Under the pieces are notes generated by a model that saw only the letters and a program-made list of their open reading frames with translations, was not told where the DNA came from and searched no databases. A stretch of DNA of 64,000 nt from Candidatus Heimdallarchaeota archaeon. GTDB taxonomy: Archaea > Asgardarchaeota > Heimdallarchaeia > JABLTI01. Position numbers and translations under genes: made by a program. Every line of letters starts with the position of its first letter. The stretch's first letter is position 1. The stretch lies in contig JABCTZ010000009.1 of assembly GCA_018238155.1 (NCBI GenBank), positions 1 through 64,000 on the forward strand, written 5' to 3'. Below, piece after piece: positions 1 through 7,657 of this stretch.

Positions 1-61
1 ATCTTTTCTTTACTAATCTTTTCTTTACTAATCTTTTCTTCGCAAAAGGAATGATAAGAAA
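1..61 (+). promoter_or_regulatory. Tandem-repeat leader, copy 1 (5' cut by window)
   Basis: Pyrimidine-rich 15-bp units of the form TTTCTTTACTAATCT are repeated about three times and are followed by AAAAGGAATGATAAGAAA directly before the ATG at 62. The same block, with 14-bp units, precedes the gene at 3093, and a decayed version lies at 4938-5014. The AAAGGA may be the ribosome binding site. The upstream promoter lies outside the window. The function (regulation, or a recombination seam between surface-protein cassettes) is not known. Confidence 0.6.
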
Positions 62-1303
62 ATGATAAAAAAAATACTGAAAAACTACTTATTTGCTATA
101 CTACTGATAACCTTATCAGCTAGTTGTCTTGCATCAGGCTTTGTTTTAGACCCTGGTGACAGTGGTAATGGAGATGGAGATGCTGATATTACTCCACCTT
201 ATGTTGCTATAAGAGATTCAACGGGTGGAATTATAACCCAAAGCTACCAATTCGCAACAGTGAAAGTTGTTGCATCTGATCTAGAAGAATTAGACTATGT
301 AAAAATTTATGTAGATAACGTCTATAAAGAAACATTCTCCTCTGGTTCTTATGATTATAATTGGGATGTTAGCGGCTATAACAGTAAATCAATACATACA
401 GTGAAAGCAATCGCTTATGATAAAGCAGGGAATTCGAGAGCAGTCAGCAAGTCTTACATTATTGGCTACTCAGAGGATACTCAACATTATTTAAACCCTA
501 TTGGTCGTACAGGACCTGGGCTTATTAATCTTGGAACTATTGCTTACACGATAATTGAAAGCGATCTTTTTTGTATAATAATGCAAATACATGGTTGGCA
601 AATGACGATGCCACTTGATCAAACCCGTACCAATGTTTTAGATGTTACAATGATGTATTATTGTAAAGATACTCATCGTCTTGATTATAATTTGGATTCA
701 ACTGAGAGACCTCTCACAGCTCCTGATGGAACGCTTATGGCACTTAATTTCGAAATGGAAGAAACTAATATTAATTTAGCAGATCATTCTTTTGGAAGAG
801 TTATGCAAGAAGAAGATAATGATCGGTTATTTTGGCCGAATTTTAATACTCCGGATAAAGTAGCAGCAACTGATTTAGCAATAACTGTTCTTTCATGGAC
901 AATTGGAGCTGTAGTAACTCAACTGGATCTTAGTAAACTTGCTGGCTTTGCTGTTGGAAAAGCAAAGGATTATTTCATAGATGAATTAAGAGCTGGCAAT
1001 GTAAAATCTTTTAGAACTGGAGAGGATAGTGAAGACGATTTTCTTGGTGCAATTCCAGTAGATATTGTTTATCGGAATCAAGAACCAGGTCAAAATGTTA
1101 AATATCCTGACAATAAATATAATTATGCATATGATGCAATAAGTCGTCATCGAATATATTATCGCTATCATAATTGGACTGAACTTGCAGGACAAACTCT
1201 TGGAATAAAATTCAGGTGCAATGCAGAATATGTTGATAGTAGAGATACTACTATATGTACCATTTTCAGTGAATGGGTGAAGGTTGAATTTAAACTCGAT
1301 TGA
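62..1303 (+). CDS. Secreted protein with N-terminal Ig-like domain
   Basis: This is a 413-residue protein. It starts with a basic, then hydrophobic signal peptide (about residues 1-25), followed by an Asp/Gly-rich linker and a bacterial Ig-like beta-sandwich (about 45-135). The Ig domain shows the TPPYVAI start and the HTVKAIAYDKAGN end typical of these folds. Residues 160-413 form a domain I do not recognise. There is no C-terminal membrane anchor, so it is probably released or held by partners. A very similar signal, acidic linker and Ig-like arrangement occurs in the peptidase at 35139. The start is supported by the AAAGGA in the repeated leader. Its role at the cell surface is inferred from architecture only. 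Confidence 0.75.
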   Translation: MIKKILKNYLFAILLITLSASCLASGFVLDPGDSGNGDGDADITPPYVAIRDSTGGIITQSYQFATVKVVASDLEELDYVKIYVDNVYKETFSSGSYDYNWDVSGYNSKSIHTVKAIAYDKAGNSRAVSKSYIIGYSEDTQHYLNPIGRTGPGLINLGTIAYTIIESDLFCIIMQIHGWQMTMPLDQTRTNVLDVTMMYYCKDTHRLDYNLDSTERPLTAPDGTLMALNFEMEETNINLADHSFGRVMQEEDNDRLFWPNFNTPDKVAATDLAITVLSWTIGAVVTQLDLSKLAGFAVGKAKDYFIDELRAGNVKSFRTGEDSEDDFLGAIPVDIVYRNQEPGQNVKYPDNKYNYAYDAISRHRIYYRYHNWTELAGQTLGIKFRCNAEYVDSRDTTICTIFSEWVKVEFKLD

Positions 1304-1356
1304 TCTAACCATAGATTATTGAATTAATTACAAAAATGTTAATAGGATGGAAAATA

Positions 1357-2673
1357 ATGACTAGACAAAAGAAACCACAATTAAGAAAAGAATATTTATT
1401 TCAAAAAACAACTAATTCACTACGACGAATATTATTAAGAAACAACAATAATTTCTATCCTATTGTTGTCATTTTAATAGTTGGATTCTCGAGCTTGCAT
1501 ATATCAACAGATTTCTCTTTGATAGATTCTACTATAGCTACTATTCCACCAGTTGATCAAAATTATCAAATTAATGCCTATGTGGAACCAACACTAATAG
1601 CACAATATCCTTCTGATAGATATACTTCGGGGCTGGGGTTTGCTATGCGAGATAACTACATCTACAGTAGTATTGGTAACAATCCCACTATTATTGATGT
1701 GAGTAACAACAGTAATCCGACATTTATAGCAGAGTATACTAATGAGCAGAGTAGTATATATGCTCTTGTCTTACAAGATAACTACATGTATCTTGGAGGT
1801 TATTCTGGTTTAGAGATTCTGAATATCAGTGACTTTGATAGCATTACTAAGGTTGGGTCTTATAATAACACTGGAGATGTTAGAGCTCTTGCTTTGCAAG
1901 AAGACTATGCCTACTTGGCTGCTGGTAGCAATGGTTTGGTTATCGTCAATATTAGCGATCCAACCCAACCGGTAGAGGTGGGCTGCTTTAATGATGGTGG
2001 GGATACTTGGGATGTTGCGCTCAAAGGATCACTTGCCTTTGTGACTGATTCCAAAACTACTTTAGATATCATTAACATAAGCGATCCTCAGAATCCGGTT
2101 AAAATAAGTCATTTTGAGGATGAAGTATATGACAATATGCGTGGGCTTAGTATCACATTAAATGATTCGTATGCATATCTCGGTACTTCCCATTATGGTC
2201 TTTTCATTCTTGATATTACAGACATTACTCATCCGGTAAGAATTGGTCATTATTATGGAAAATTTGCCGGCGAAATTGGCAATGAAGGAAATGAAGAGTT
2301 TATTACAAGTACATATGTAAATGAGAAATACGTTTTCGAAACTGCTGCTATGAATGGTTTATATATTCTTGATGCTAGTGACCCCTCTAACCCCATCCTA
2401 ATAGGGCAATATACCTCACATAATATTCTTTATGGCGTCTTTTTGCATGAGTCGTATCTTTATCTACAAACTTCAATTGACGGTATCCGGATTCTGAACT
2501 TGACTTTTCATAGTGGTAATCCTCCAAGAGATTATTCGGGACTTATCTTAACTTTAATTATCGTTCCCATTGTGGGTGTGGTGATTATTCTACCGCTCTT
2601 CTTGAAGTACAAGCGAAAGAAGAAAATGGAAAAGATGGTTAACCTCTTTCGCTCAGAGAACACTAAAAAATAA
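1357..2673 (+). CDS. LVIVD-repeat beta-propeller surface protein
   Basis: Membrane-anchored extracellular protein. An N-terminal hydrophobic segment follows a basic stretch. The body consists of about seven repeats with the LVIVD signature (for example GLVIVNISDPTQPVEVG and GLFILDITDITHPVRIG), each about 45 residues, which are known to form a beta-propeller. A C-terminal membrane helix is followed by a Lys/Arg-rich tail, so the propeller faces outside. Such propellers usually mediate protein or ligand binding; no enzymatic motif is seen. The ATG at 1357 is preferred over the ATG at 1336 because AGGATGG sits just before it. A hairpin with a T-tract follows at 2685. Confidence 0.8.
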   Translation: MTRQKKPQLRKEYLFQKTTNSLRRILLRNNNNFYPIVVILIVGFSSLHISTDFSLIDSTIATIPPVDQNYQINAYVEPTLIAQYPSDRYTSGLGFAMRDNYIYSSIGNNPTIIDVSNNSNPTFIAEYTNEQSSIYALVLQDNYMYLGGYSGLEILNISDFDSITKVGSYNNTGDVRALALQEDYAYLAAGSNGLVIVNISDPTQPVEVGCFNDGGDTWDVALKGSLAFVTDSKTTLDIINISDPQNPVKISHFEDEVYDNMRGLSITLNDSYAYLGTSHYGLFILDITDITHPVRIGHYYGKFAGEIGNEGNEEFITSTYVNEKYVFETAAMNGLYILDASDPSNPILIGQYTSHNILYGVFLHESYLYLQTSIDGIRILNLTFHSGNPPRDYSGLILTLIIVPIVGVVIILPLFLKYKRKKKMEKMVNLFRSENTKK

Positions 2674-2684
2674 TCGCTTAGCTA

Positions 2685-2708
2685 AACTAATCTTAGATTA
2701 GTTTTTTT
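2685..2708 (+). terminator. Hairpin plus T-tract terminator
   Basis: AACTAATC and GATTAGTT form a perfect 8-bp stem with a 3-nt loop, followed at once by a run of T, 11 bp after the stop codon of the propeller gene. More T-runs follow to about 2737. T-tracts are the known archaeal termination signal. Confidence 0.7.
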
Positions 2709-2925
2709 CTTTTTTTCATCACTGTTTTTTTGCTTGGATTCTTTTCCCGCATAAAAAAGGAGAAATGAAGTGAAATTAATTATTTTCGCTTGAGAGGTGA
2801 CTAGGATTATCAAATGATTATCCAAACTAGATTCATAGTCATGAAATAGATGTGTTATTCGTAAAAATACTAGTTGAAAAAAGCACCTTAAATGCTAAAA
2901 ATCAATTACTTGATGTGTCGCTATG

Positions 2926-3092
2926 TTCACAATCTTTATATAAAACCACGTAAATACTATCAACTAATACTTATGTGAGAGGAAGTATTGAAGAGTGAGA
3001 GAGTATGGTAAGAAAGAAAATGAATTAACAATAGTTCTTTCTTCACAATCTTTTCTTCACAATCTTTTCTTCACAAAAGGAATGATAAGAAA
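2926..3092 (+). promoter_or_regulatory. Promoter and tandem-repeat leader, copy 2
   Basis: A TATA-like box, TTTATATAAAA, lies at 2935-2945. About 30 bp downstream begins a leader with GGAAGTATTG followed by GAGTATGGTAAGAAAG. It ends in three 14-bp pyrimidine-rich units (TTTCTTCACAATCT type, about 3038-3079) and AAAAGGAATGATAAGAAA before the ATG at 3093. One extra TTCACAATCTTT unit overlaps the TATA box at 2926-2937. The rest of the 2709-2925 gap holds only T-runs and AT-rich sequence that I cannot interpret. Confidence 0.6.
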
Positions 3093-3096
3093 ATGA
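2995..3096 (+). CDS. Possible leader peptide overlapping the next start (ATGA)
   Basis: A 33-codon frame starts with GTG about 10 nt after a GGAAG, runs through the tandem repeats and stops with a TGA that overlaps the ATG at 3093 by two bases. The leader at position 1 has the same last codons (GGA ATG ATA AGA AAA TGA) before its gene. This suggests translational coupling. The frame is not conserved in the third leader copy, so it may equally be a by-product of the repeat. Low confidence. Confidence 0.25.
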   Translation: MREYGKKENELTIVLSSQSFLHNLFFTKGMIRK

Positions 3097-4340
3097 AAAA
3101 AATAGAAAATAATTATTTGAAAATTATACTTATAATTTGTATGATTATAGGTTCTAATCTGGCTAGTTTGGATAAATCATCTATTGGAAATTCAAGTAAT
3201 AGAATAAATAATATTCCATCTGAAATTACAAGTGATGATTTCTCCATAGAAAGTATTCCATCTGATTCTCTAAGTCTTTTGGATGCATCGAATTATATTA
3301 TCCAACATGCTATTATCAATAATTTTGCTATTACTTCTGTAAGTTATTCATCAACAATGTTGATTGAAACCAAAGATAGTCTTATTGTAATAGGTCATGG
3401 ATTTTTTAATTCACAAAATCAATTCTATATTGGGAAATACTCTGAAATTCAAATACAATCTTTTGCTTCAAATAAAGATTTCGTTGCATTACTATCTTGT
3501 TATTCTTCAAATATAAAACTAAATAATGAAATCCATTTAACATTCCCCAATGAAATTGATATTATATCTGCAATAAACGAACTTTTTACTCTTTTAGAAT
3601 GGGAAAAAATTGCAGAGTTTACTCCAATAGAAAATCGTAAGTTGTTTGACTTACATCCTGGTGTAGGGGGTGGATCAGAAGATTATGTCTCAACAACATT
3701 TTTCACAGATGATTTCTATGCGTATACATATCATCCATTAACTGGACAATATACATATTGGAGTTTACGAAGTAAAACAGCAATATATAGCATCAATGCT
3801 TTTTTGAGAACATATCAAAATCATAGGGTTTATGTAATTGGATCTGGTGAGTTTACTTTTCATACAGAAAAATCATACTTTTATGGCCTTCTTAAAACAA
3901 CTTCAATAAGATATGAGTATCATAAATTTTATTGTCGAGTTTGGACTAAATATGAAGGTGGTAAGCTATATACATGTATAAATAATTTCATTATGGATGA
4001 TAGCTATATGGAAAATAATCCTTCTTTGTGGAAAATGAGTAATGAGGAAGCTGCAAATCTATTTAATATAAATTCAATAGATGCATATTATACCTCACTA
4101 ATAAAAACTGCTCTAGTTATTGCAGGATTTGGTGTGTCACTCTTTTTAACCGGATTAGGATTTGCAGTATCAAGAAAGTCTTTAGCAGCTGTTTTATTTA
4201 AAATTGCTGGAATAGCTATTACTCCTGGTTTGATTGCAGCTGCAGGTTTATTAATTGTTATAATATGTCTTTATTGCTTAATAATTATGTATGACGATTG
4301 GAATAAACGCCAAGGTTACTTAGTAGCAATAAGAGTGTGA
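3093..4340 (+). CDS. Membrane protein with caspase-fold-like His/Cys segment
   Basis: This 415-residue protein has a signal or anchor segment at residues 9-26 and two C-terminal hydrophobic segments (about 335-360 and 370-397), so it is probably membrane-bound with a large extracellular part. Residues 95-140 contain SLIVIGHGFF (His102) and, 34 residues on, VALLSCYSS (Cys136). This His-Gly then Cys spacing, with each residue at the end of a hydrophobic strand, is the layout of clan CD proteases (caspase, legumain, CHAT), but the family is not securely identified. It follows the repeated leader and overlaps the next gene by four bases, so both are probably co-transcribed. Confidence 0.6.
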   Translation: MKKIENNYLKIILIICMIIGSNLASLDKSSIGNSSNRINNIPSEITSDDFSIESIPSDSLSLLDASNYIIQHAIINNFAITSVSYSSTMLIETKDSLIVIGHGFFNSQNQFYIGKYSEIQIQSFASNKDFVALLSCYSSNIKLNNEIHLTFPNEIDIISAINELFTLLEWEKIAEFTPIENRKLFDLHPGVGGGSEDYVSTTFFTDDFYAYTYHPLTGQYTYWSLRSKTAIYSINAFLRTYQNHRVYVIGSGEFTFHTEKSYFYGLLKTTSIRYEYHKFYCRVWTKYEGGKLYTCINNFIMDDSYMENNPSLWKMSNEEAANLFNINSIDAYYTSLIKTALVIAGFGVSLFLTGLGFAVSRKSLAAVLFKIAGIAITPGLIAAAGLLIVIICLYCLIIMYDDWNKRQGYLVAIRV

Positions 4341-4789
4341 TAAAAATGACTCTAAATGATGATAAAAATGAACAAATCCTTAAATCTAAAAATATGGAAT
4401 TTAGGTTTTTTGCTATTTGGTTTTTGTTAGCAGCGGCAGTTACATTTGGGATAATTTATATTCAATTTCTGATTCCCAGGGAATTACTAATTGAAGCTAA
4501 TGTTATTAGCCCTTATTTAACAAGAATTTATATTATATTGGGTGGAGTATCAGTACTATTGTTTGCTTCATTTTTTATAATACGATTTATGTTATACCCA
4601 TCATTATTCTTGTATTTCCACAATAAAAAAACAAAGGAAAGCGGTTTTGCATTAATGATGTATAATGTATCTTTTCCAACTTCTATAAAAATGAAAGTTT
4701 TCAAAGCTTTCTATATTGTTTTAGTAGTTAGTTCAATTATTCTACTTGTAGCATCTCAAATAATACTTTATAGTATTATATTTTTCTAG
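4337..4789 (+). CDS. Small three-helix membrane protein
   Basis: A 150-residue protein with three strong hydrophobic segments (about residues 25-48, 61-84 and 122-148) and a short acidic, Lys-rich N-terminus. The GTG start overlaps the TGA of the preceding gene (GTGA); an in-frame ATG at 4346 is the alternative. The overlap implies coupled translation with the caspase-fold-like membrane protein, for which it may be a partner or anchor. No family is recognised. A strong hairpin terminator contains its stop codon. Confidence 0.65.
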   Translation: MIKMTLNDDKNEQILKSKNMEFRFFAIWFLLAAAVTFGIIYIQFLIPRELLIEANVISPYLTRIYIILGGVSVLLFASFFIIRFMLYPSLFLYFHNKKTKESGFALMMYNVSFPTSIKMKVFKAFYIVLVVSSIILLVASQIILYSIIFF

Positions 4790-4818
4790 AATTATTCTAG
4801 AAAATTATCCTTTTTTTT
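4782..4818 (+). terminator. Hairpin plus T-tract terminator
   Basis: TTTTCTAGAA and TTCTAGAAAA form a perfect 10-bp stem with a 3-nt loop (4782-4804), followed by eight T at 4811-4818. It includes the TAG stop of the gene at 4337. Confidence 0.75.
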
Positions 4819-4937
4819 CTAAATTAACAACATCTTTTCGTCCTATTCTTTCATTTTATATGCATCCATTTTTTTTCATTAAAAATTTAGCTTGCTTATA
4901 TGTGCCTAATAATGTTAATTCATTAATCCTTTAATGA

Positions 4938-5014
4938 AAGGAAGTATTAGAGAAAATGAGCGCGAGTATTGTAAGAAAGGTTGTTAGTCTTTACTAATCT
5001 TTTCTTTAGCAAAA
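4938..5014 (+). repeat. Orphan copy 3 of the tandem-repeat leader
   Basis: AGGAAGTATTAGAGA and GCGAGTATTGTAAGAAAGG match the 2980-3016 leader. They are followed by CTTTACTAATCTTTTCTTTAGCAAAA, which matches the repeat units of copies 1 and 2 (quoted here in one run only of short units: CTTTAC, TAATCT, TTTCTTT). No gene starts after it; instead the stop codon of a gene on the other strand lies at 5015. This looks like the remains of a lost or swapped surface-protein cassette. Confidence 0.5.
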
Positions 5015-5437
5015 CTATATTTGTCTTCGTGAAGCAGTTTCACCTTGGTAGTAGAGTTTTTGTGAATGCTTAATTGGTACCTTTCGCATTATTTCTGAGT
5101 AATTTGGGTCAGGAAGCTCTTTCAAGTATGAGATTATTTTGCTAGTAGTAGAAAGATCTCGGTCTGTTTTCAACAGCAATTTTGTGTATTCGATTTCAGA
5201 TTGACTAAAATCACCTTCCATCTTGTCATTTTCAATAAATAAACAAATTAGATGAACCTTATCTTTAATTGTCTTATTAAAGAGAAGAGAGGTAACTTTA
5301 GCTGAGAGTCTATTATCATCTTTCCTGACAAATTCAGGATTCAAAATTAATAAATGGGTTAAAATATTATAGTATTGCTCAGCACTTTCTCCGAGAACTT
5401 TGACACAAGCAGTTTCAAGTGGTGTTTTTTCCTTCAA
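5015..5437 (-). CDS. Hypothetical soluble protein, mostly helical
   Basis: A 140-residue protein of unknown family, without signal peptide or membrane segment. The N-terminal 60 residues read as amphipathic helices (TPLETACVKVLGESAEQYYN), followed by an acidic middle and a basic C-terminus. Its stop codon abuts the orphan leader copy, so its 3' end may have been altered when that region rearranged. It is divergent from the small winged-helix gene at 5651, with about 210 bp of AT-rich sequence between them. I cannot assign a function. Confidence 0.5.
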   Translation of the reverse strand: MKEKTPLETACVKVLGESAEQYYNILTHLLILNPEFVRKDDNRLSAKVTSLLFNKTIKDKVHLICLFIENDKMEGDFSQSEIEYTKLLLKTDRDLSTTSKIISYLKELPDPNYSEIMRKVPIKHSQKLYYQGETASRRQI

Positions 5438-5650
5438 AATTATTACCCAAAAGTAGAACGTGCAATCAAGTATATAATGGTATCAGAAACAGTAATCAAA
5501 TAAATAGAATAACTCAAAGCAAAAAGTATCAATACTAATTTGTTTTTTATACAATACATACTCTTTTAAAAGGGAAAGGGCAATTTTCTCATAGGAATTT
5601 TTTTCCCACTTTTAAACTCACAAATTGTCAAAAGGAGTTTTACAACCAGA

Positions 5651-5920
5651 ATGTCAGAAAAATCAAAAATCTGGAAGACTATGCCTCTCTCAACCGCAGT
5701 ACTAATGGTCATCGAAAAAAGACAAGGAGTCGTTTTGGATGATGAATTAGGAAATATCCTTTCAATGGAGTTTGGTGACGTTTCCAAATCAGAAATAAAT
5801 CAAACATTAATGAATCTTGAAATAAGGGGATTAGTTCATGTCAGTTATATAACAAAGAACAAAAGACGTATTGAAAGAATAAAAGATGACATGCTCTATA
5901 TGGCTGTAGGCGAGGATTAA
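5651..5920 (+). CDS. Small winged-helix protein
   Basis: An 89-residue protein with the pattern of a single winged-helix domain: helix 1 (STAVLMVIEKRQG), helix 2 (DELGNILSMEF), a recognition-type helix (KSEINQTLMNLEIRGLV) and a basic wing (YITKNKRRIERIKDD). It could be a DNA-binding regulator. Winged-helix folds also build ESCRT-II subunits, and this gene is convergent with an ESCRT-III gene, so a trafficking role is possible, but nothing in the sequence decides between these. The start follows an AAAAGGAG that lies rather far upstream (about 13 nt). Confidence 0.65.
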   Translation: MSEKSKIWKTMPLSTAVLMVIEKRQGVVLDDELGNILSMEFGDVSKSEINQTLMNLEIRGLVHVSYITKNKRRIERIKDDMLYMAVGED

Positions 5921-5975
5921 AAAAATATAAAGTCTCCGAAAAATAGAAATAATGATTAAACTTTTTTTTACAAAA

Positions 5976-6011
5976 AAAAGAGTTATTTGTAGCGTTGAAT
6001 CACACGCTACA
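5976..6011 (-). terminator. Hairpin terminator between convergent genes
   Basis: TGTAGCGT (5988-5995) and ACGCTACA (6004-6011) form a perfect 8-bp stem with an 8-nt loop. Read on the minus strand, the stem is followed by a run of eight T, fitting termination of the ESCRT-III transcript. A separate T-run at 5961-5969 on the plus strand can serve the winged-helix gene. Confidence 0.65.
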
Positions 6012-6029
6012 GAGTAGCTTTATTGTTAA

Positions 6030-6695
6030 TTAAGCGCCGCTTCTTTCACGTTCAATTTTCTTTCGGAGCTCAGCAATTTCATCGCCAATCTCATCATCTT
6101 CTTTTTCAGTTACTTTTGTTTTTCCAGTTGAGACACTGGTACCAACATCAGGTAACTCATCGACTTGCCCAAGAGAGAGCTCCATTTCTAACTCAGCCAT
6201 TTCTTGGTCGATCATATCTTCCATATCAATATCGAGTTCAGTTTCTGAAAAGGAAGTATCCGCTAAAGCTTCAGAAGCAAAGGCTACTTTTTCCATAGAG
6301 GATTGCATTTCAAACATAGCACGTTCGGTGTCAGCAGGACTGACGTTTTTAAGCGTATCCTCAATAACTACAACACCATCTTTAATAGCATGAGTAGTCT
6401 CAGCGACATCCTTGGCCTCAGAGATGGATTCAATCATTCCTTGTAAGTTCAAAATCTTATTCTGAGTCTCATTCAATTTCTTCAAATATAACTGGCGACG
6501 CATAAGAGCTTGCTTTGCACCGGCTTTATTGCCACCCTTCATCATATCTTTGGCAATACCTTTCTGTTCATCAGCTTGTTGCGTTAATCGTCTAGACTGG
6601 AGAGTATATTTGTTAATAACTCGACGAATTTTACTAATACTTTCAGTGTCTTTGGGCTTATCTTTGCCAAAGAGCCAATTTTTAACTTTGGGCAC
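6030..6695 (-). CDS. ESCRT-III subunit, Snf7/CHMP (Vps20/32-like) family
   Basis: A 221-residue Snf7-domain protein, a membrane-remodelling filament subunit. The N-terminus is short and basic (VKNWLFGKDKPK), followed by a long positively charged helical hairpin. That hairpin carries the family stretch GGNKAGAKQALMRRQLYLKK and then LNETQNKILNLQGMIES, matching helices 1-2 of CHMP4/Vps32. Acidic helices follow (ELDIDMEDMIDQEMAELE). The C-terminus has a LPDV segment like a MIM2 motif and a final amphipathic helix (DEIAELRKKIER) like MIM1, the sites by which ESCRT-III binds the MIT domain of Vps4. No Vps4 or ESCRT-II gene lies in the window. The start is GTG with GGTGG about 10 nt upstream. Snf7 proteins of this type mark Asgard archaea. 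Confidence 0.88.
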   Translation of the reverse strand: MPKVKNWLFGKDKPKDTESISKIRRVINKYTLQSRRLTQQADEQKGIAKDMMKGGNKAGAKQALMRRQLYLKKLNETQNKILNLQGMIESISEAKDVAETTHAIKDGVVVIEDTLKNVSPADTERAMFEMQSSMEKVAFASEALADTSFSETELDIDMEDMIDQEMAELEMELSLGQVDELPDVGTSVSTGKTKVTEKEDDEIGDEIAELRKKIERERSGA

Positions 6696-6758
6696 GGTTT
6701 TCTTACCACCTAACTTTTTTACAATTTACTTGTTTTGAAATTTGGTTTTTCCCTTTCT

Positions 6759-6851
6759 ATGTTCCGAGCCTTCCTGTTCATTGAACCGGTCGCGTTCTCC
6801 AGGTTAGCATTGCTCATGAGAGGGATTAGTAGATGCACTCAGCATCTTTGA
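6759..6851 (+). other. GC-rich island with a 30-codon frame
   Basis: In this AT-rich window the 6759-6851 stretch is strikingly GC-richer (for example GAACCGGTCGCGTTCTCCAG). It contains small inverted repeats (GTTC-att-GAAC; GATGC-actca-GCATC) and an open 30-codon frame from ATG to TGA with codon use unlike the neighbours. It could be a structured RNA upstream of the ESCRT-III gene, a short foreign insertion or an unusual microprotein. I found no match to tRNA, SRP RNA domain IV or RNase P core motifs. Confidence 0.3.
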
Positions 6852-6876
6852 TATGATCAAGATTTCTCTTTTTTCT

Positions 6877-7155
6877 TTACCGATTCTGAGTTTCCTTTAT
6901 GATTATTCTGTCATTCATAATATTTAATGTTCCCATATGATACCCATTGATTGCAAGGTTCACCATTAATAATAAATGGTTTCTTAATGAACTTTTTTTA
7001 AAGTCCATTGCTTCTACTGTGCGTTTTAACTCAGTAGAGTGATATATAAAGTTATACAATTTGTAAGCTGAATGGCTTCTTTTTTCTATTTCTTTTGCTA
7101 GTTGTTTGAAATCTATTTCTCCATTTTCAAAGTCGTATCTTGTTTGTGTTTTCAA
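6877..7155 (-). CDS. Small hypothetical protein, possibly winged helix
   Basis: A 92-residue protein with ATG start. After a charged N-terminus come helices (KQLAKEIEKRSHSAYKLYNF, then LKRTVEAMDFKKSSLRNHLL) and a short beta-like tail (TLNIMNDRIIIKE) that could be a helix-turn-helix with wing. The length and hydrophobic spacing suggest a real gene, but I recognise no family. It is read in the same direction as the ESCRT-III gene, from which the GC-rich island separates it. Confidence 0.45.
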   Translation of the reverse strand: MKTQTRYDFENGEIDFKQLAKEIEKRSHSAYKLYNFIYHSTELKRTVEAMDFKKSSLRNHLLLMVNLAINGYHMGTLNIMNDRIIIKETQNR

Positions 7156-7361
7156 CGATTTCTATCTTGTATTCGTAGTAACAATAGTGATATGACAAAG
7201 ACCGAAAAAAATTGATTAAAAGAAGCAATTGTTCTAAAATCCAGAGAATACTTTTATTTTGATTTCCATATAGTTTACTTGAATTGAAAATTATTTCCTA
7301 AGAAATAAGGAAGGAGATTTATAAGTTGCAGATAACTCGAAAATTAAGGAGAGGAGGATTT

Positions 7362-7430
7362 ATGATAATATTTATTCTTTTATCCTTCTTCTTACTAAAA
7401 CGTGAACATAGTACTGGCACAACTGTTTGA
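7362..7430 (+). CDS. Possible 22-residue membrane microprotein
   Basis: A very strong ribosome binding site (GGAGAGGAGG, 7349-7358) stands 3-4 nt before an ATG that opens a 22-codon frame encoding a hydrophobic segment (MIIFILLSFFLL) with a short polar tail. A TATA-like TTTATAA lies near 7317. It could be a leader peptide for the hydrolase downstream or a small membrane protein. The Shine-Dalgarno is the best in this part of the window, which is the only reason to list it. The rest of the 7156-7498 gap shows nothing. Confidence 0.25.
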   Translation: MIIFILLSFFLLKREHSTGTTV

Positions 7431-7498
7431 GTGCATCCTTTAGTAAAAATGGAAAATTCTTTTAAATCTTGGTGCAAGTAGCATTTTAGTGAAATAAA

Positions 7499-7657
7499 AT
7501 GAAAAAATGGCTTAAAATCACAATTGTTTCTTCGATTAGTTTCTTACTTATTTCAGGACTGTTAGTCGTATTCGTTATCATTCCTGTTGTTGGAAAAAAT
7601 ACAATGCTTTTTCCTAAGCACCGGAAACATTTAATTCACCTGATGAATTTAGCATGA
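7499..7657 (+). pseudogene. N-terminal anchor of the hydrolase, out of frame
   Basis: From the ATG at 7499 a 52-codon frame encodes a basic start (MKKWLK), a membrane helix (residues 8-32) and VVGKNTMLFPK, then loses homology and stops at 7655. The frame of the following hydrolase is open back to about 7616 and reads APETFNSPDEFS just before its first Met. Membrane-anchored hydrolases of this type have exactly this order: anchor, FP-R-PxxF-SP, then the core. The two parts therefore belong to one gene split by a one-base loss near 7612-7625, either a real mutation or a sequence error. Confidence 0.6.

Noticed and set aside
1..5014. CRISPR array from the spaced leader repeats
   Set aside because: The units are 14-15 bp, directly adjacent without spacers, and pyrimidine-rich; no cas genes are present.
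6759..6851. tRNA, SRP RNA or RNase P RNA in the GC-rich island
   Set aside because: No T-loop, SRP domain IV or RNase P core sequence is visible and the gap is too short for RNase P RNA.
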